A DNA stretch of 64,000 nucleotides, from the NCBI RefSeq assembly GCF_028554725.1, contig NC_071671.1, positions 9,792,001-9,856,000 of the forward strand. Direction: 5' to 3'. How positions within the stretch are numbered: the stretch's first letter is position 1; each line of letters starts with the position of its first letter. The notes under the pieces are model-generated. The model was not told the origin of the DNA. It made no database searches and saw nothing but the letters and a program-made list of their open reading frames with translations. The position numbers and the translations under genes were made by a program. Origin of the DNA: Zeugodacus cucurbitae (taxonomy: Eukaryota > Arthropoda > Insecta > Diptera > Tephritidae). Positions 60,420 through 64,000 of this stretch are shown here, piece after piece.

Positions 60420-60880
60420 ACATGTTTTACGGGTCGCTGAATCCGAATCCGAGGTCCATTTATCATACCCATCAGATCGGCGTTTAGAGATTTCTCCGAA
60501 TTCGAGATTAAAATTCACCGAATTCGCTTGAAACTCTCTACTCGGGGGTTTTCGGGGTCGCTGATTAGAAATCCTGTATTGGTTTTTCAAAATTAAAAAT
60601 GGCGGATCCAATATGGCGGTCGCTTTTATGAAAAATTCATCGGATTCGCTTGAAACTCGCTACTCGGGAGTTTTCGGGGTCGCTGTTTACGAATCCGGTA
60701 TAGGTTTTTCAAAATTCAAAATGTCGGATGCAATATGATTGGCGCTTTTATAAAAAATTCATCGGAATCGGTTGAATATCGTAACTCGGAGGTTTCCGGG
60801 TTCGCTAATTACGAATCCGGTGTCTGTTTATCAAAATTCAAAATGCCGGAATGCAATATGTCGAATTTTTTAAAAATGTC
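60420..60880. repeat. satellite-like tandem repeat, about 4 units of 121-124 bp
   Basis: Units aligned on GGGTCGCTG at 60431, 60555, 60677 and 60798 (spacing 124, 122 and 121). Each contains AATCC.GT.T.GGTTTTTCAA, AAAATGGCGGATCCAATATG, GCGCTTTTATAAAAAATTCA, TCGGATTCGCTTGAAACTCG and TACTCGGGGGTTTTC. GC content is higher than in surrounding DNA. Confidence 0.88.
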
Positions 60881-62284
60881 CCCAATATTGGTTCGCCTTT
60901 TTGAATTTTTAAAAAGTAACGTCAAATTCTCTCTCCCTCAATAAAAAGTAACTATCCCCACTTGCAGAATACGTATAATAATTGTATTTGATTCGAAAAC
61001 TATTATGCTGTAGTGAATAAAAAACATGAAAAAATAATTCGAATTTTTCCTGCTATTTTTTTTTTTAATATATACAATAATGACAACGCATTCCGCATTA
61101 ATAAACGCAAATTTTTACGCTGTCAACGCCCACTTTCCCAACTGAAACTGAAATTTTTACTTTAAAAGCCTGCAGCCATTGTGCACATTTGCTAAATTGT
61201 TTTCGGCGTGATTTATTTACTTAGGTTTTTTTGCTTTTTTTCTTCTAATTTTCCAAACGAAATTTTTGTCTATATTTTAATTATTTCAATATTGAAAGCA
61301 AATCTTGATTTATGTTTTAATATTTTTTCAAATTTTTTTTATTCTGTTTTTTTTTTTTTAATTTTTTTTACTCTTTTTAATTATTATTTAAACAGCATCG
61401 TAAAAATTAAAATTTATATGCCTTACTTTTTTTTGCTACACTTCCTTGCTCTTCTCACCTCTCTTTGCATTAAAGATCATTAGCGAAAGCTCAAACCACA
61501 AAATTTCGAAAAATGAATGAAATTTTCAAACAATTTGTGGCGCGGAAAATTATGAATGATTTGCTGGAAGAGTACCGATTGGCTAATGTTGGTTTGTGTA
61601 AACAAACGTTTCCGAAATGGCAAAAATATTATTTCTTGCTTTTTCTTGTAAATACTTTTTTTTTTTTTTGAAAATTTTAAATTTTTTTTCCAAAATTTTC
61701 TTTTTTTTTGTATCTTCTTTGAATTGAATTTTCTACGCATTTAGCGTTAGTGTCTTTACTGTTATTATTTTCCAAATTTCAAACGAGAAATCTTGCATGT
61801 TCTACACGCTTTTGTTGCCTTCCTCTTCAGCTTCCCACTGTCGCTCTCATGCCCTCTCTCCTTTCCTTTCAGTCCACTGGTCAATTGGTAAACAATACAC
61901 GCCGACCATTTGTTTCACTTGATTGGCAATAAGAGGAAATATCATTGTGCAATTTTTCAAATTCAAAATGCGAAAGTTTTCGAAACGTAATAATTTAGCT
62001 TGCTTCCCGTGTGGGGGTGTACATTAAAATCAGGTGAAACTAATAATTTAGGTACATACCATCTGTGTACATAACCGTAGTTTTGTATTTAATTCTGTTT
62101 CGGAAACATCGAACATGTTTCAGAAATCTAGAGGAAATACAAAGGAAAATATATTGATGCTCAACTTAGTCTGGTTGGAACTTATAGAACTAGCAATATC
62201 ACAGGAACGATGGAAAGTTCTGTGCATCATTTAATCAGAAATCGATTTTATGTCCTATGTAACTGTGTCGAATATATAAAACAA
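60881..62284. other. non-coding, no gene seen
   Basis: AT-rich; the ORFs at 61208-61483 and 61480-61740 are Phe/Lys-rich products of T/A runs. Confidence 0.5.
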
Positions 62285-63175
62285 ATCTTTAGAAATTCTC
62301 TTAGATTGAAAGGCCCTTCGAGAGTGGAGAATTGAGTAAACAACTGGTATAAACTCAATTGATTGTTATAACTCTCTTAGCTTGTAAAATCATTAGAGTG
62401 TAGGGAATCAAGAACACAACTGGTATAAATTCAATTAACTTTATAACTTCATAGATTGCATAGCGATTAGAGAGAGGAAGGGAGGAGAGCACACAGCTGG
62501 TATAAATTAAATTGATTGGTATAACTCTCTTAGATTGTAAATCCATTAGAGCGTTGGGAATCGAGCAACCAACTGGTATAAATTCAATAGATTGGTATAA
62601 CTCTCTTAGATTGAATAGTCATTAGAGAGTTGGGAACCGAGTAAACAACTGGTATAAATTCAATAGATTTGTATAACTCTCATAGATTATATAGGCATTA
62701 GAGAGTTGGAAAACGAGTAAAGGCATAAATTCAATTGATTGTTATAACTCTCTTAGATTGTGTAGCAATTAGAGAGTAAGGAATCGAGCACACAACTGGT
62801 ATAAATTGATAATTGATTGGCATAACTTAGATTGTAAAGCCAATAGAGAGTAGAGAATCGAGCAAACAACTGTTATAAATTCAATTGATTGGTATTACTC
62901 TCTTAGATTGTATAGCCATTAGAGTGTGGAATCGAACAAACAACTGGTATAAATTCAATTGATTTGTATAACTCTCATAGATTATATAGCCAATAAAGTG
63001 TGGAATCGAGCAAACACCTGGTATAAATACAATTGATTGCTATAACTCTCTTAGATTATATAGCCATTAGAGAGTGGAGAATTGATTAATATAACTATCT
63101 TATATTGTATAGCGTTTAGAGAGAGGGGAATCGAGCACACAACTGGTATAAATTCAATTGATTGGTATAATATTC
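62285..63175. repeat. minisatellite, about 11 units of roughly 75 bp
   Basis: Consensus parts: TATAACTCTCTTAGATTGTA, TAGCCATTAGAGAGT, GGGAATCGAGCAAACAACTG, GTATAAATTCAATTGATTGG. AACTGGTATAAA-type phrases occur near 62342, 62418, 62498, 62571, 62647, 62797, 62869, 62941, 63016 and 63136. Units vary by substitutions and short deletions; one (near 63080) is shortened. Confidence 0.92.
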
Positions 63176-64000
63176 CAATAGAAAGATTTTGCTCCACTTT
63201 AATGAGTTATCCATGCGATTGGCATAAATTCAACTGAACTTGTTTGTTGTAATTGGTAAGCGAGCAGAGCTTATTACGTGTAGGCCAGTGACGAATCGAA
63301 GACGCCAAAAAGTAATTATGTTAATCGAAGAATTTTCCACAAATAATATATTAAATTTTTATTTATCGCTTGCCCACAAACGCGCGCACAAAGCATCCGC
63401 AATATTATTTGTAATAAATCTGCAGCGCTCTGACTGGCAGCAAGCCATTATCCTACGATGTACAAATGAATGATGAATTAAATGCACAAGTACTTACTTT
63501 GCCACCAGGATGTTTTTATTATTGTTACACGTGTATTTGCTTAAAAACAACAACATACCGTGTGTATGGGGAAAAATAATATTCCATCATTTTATACATA
63601 TAATAATAATAAAAATATTTAATTGATTTTCTGCAAAATATTGAATTTCTCATATGTTTGTTGATACAAGGCGGCGGTGTGCAGGCAAATAAACAATTGT
63701 TATTGTACACAAATGCAAGTAATAAAGCAATGAACTTGTTGGCAAAGTAATCGACAAAACAAAAACAAAAACAAAACTAAAATGAAAATAATTATAAGAA
63801 TTCATTGTGCGATTTCGCGCCTTGGTTGTCCTACAATCCATTTATGGCTGCTTGGTTTATGACCATAGTGTTGACAGCAAATTGGTTGAGGAGAAAAAAT
63901 TGCAAACGCTTCTGCAACTGCGCTTCTGAGACTGAAATGTGTGCTTGTGCGCCATTGCAAGTGAGGCCAAGGTGATTCGCATTGTTTCGAAAAATTGCAA
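63176..64000. other. non-coding, no gene seen
   Basis: The ORF at 63240-63473 (77 codons) has a mixed composition but no domain, splice context or promoter that would support it. Confidence 0.45.

Noticed and set aside
62285..63175. CRISPR-like regularly spaced repeat
   Set aside because: The whole 75-bp unit is repeated and there are no unique spacers; the setting is a fly nuclear genome.

Overview
This window looks like euchromatic, AT-rich nuclear DNA of a higher fly (Diptera, Brachycera). A tephritid fruit fly or close relative is my inference. The grounds are GT/AG introns with fly-like splice signals, TATGTA-rich simple sequence, and many mariner-type relics of the DD41D class, which is known from tephritids. 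There are no bacterial-type operons, CRISPR arrays or convincing tRNA/rRNA genes. Most of the 64 kb is intron or intergenic DNA filled with mobile-element debris, minisatellites and long A/T-only tracts.

The one well-supported host gene is on the + strand at about 40.4-44.2 kb. A 2.03-kb first coding exon (40981-43009) splices in phase to exons at 43542-43875 and 44058-44195. Together they give at least 833 residues of a low-complexity, Ser/Lys/Arg-rich, probably disordered and phosphorylated N-terminus. The last exon ends at an open donor, so the folded part of the protein must lie downstream, probably beyond this window. I do not recognise the gene. A separate short coding-looking stretch sits at 118-367.

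Mobile elements: two nearly identical, internally deleted DD41D mariner copies lie in opposite orientation (4289-5232 and 34208-35134), each with TA target duplications. Two older DD41D relics (53.6-54.4 and 55.4-56.2 kb, minus) and one cecropia-like DD34D mariner relic (23.0-23.5 kb, minus) are also present. Three or more LINE 3'-end fragments occur (9.4, 36.5-36.85 and 39.0-39.6 kb, possibly 46.9-47.7 kb). A MITE family has four copies (1.9, 8.2, 28.3, 51.9 kb). There is a 174-bp pogo-like MITE at 7883-8056 and a second pogo-like end sequence in two copies.

Repeats: minisatellites at 23.7-24.8 kb, 60.4-60.9 kb and 62.3-63.2 kb; a 231-bp higher-order T-rich repeat at 13.3-14.0 kb; a 1.5-kb TTTTA-type array at 30.05-31.57 kb; and several dispersed repeat families present as separated, often inverted copies. 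I found no undescribed multi-gene system. The most interesting points are the repeated RKTSxPSLTSR motif in the host protein and the recurrent loss of the same internal part of mariner transposases.
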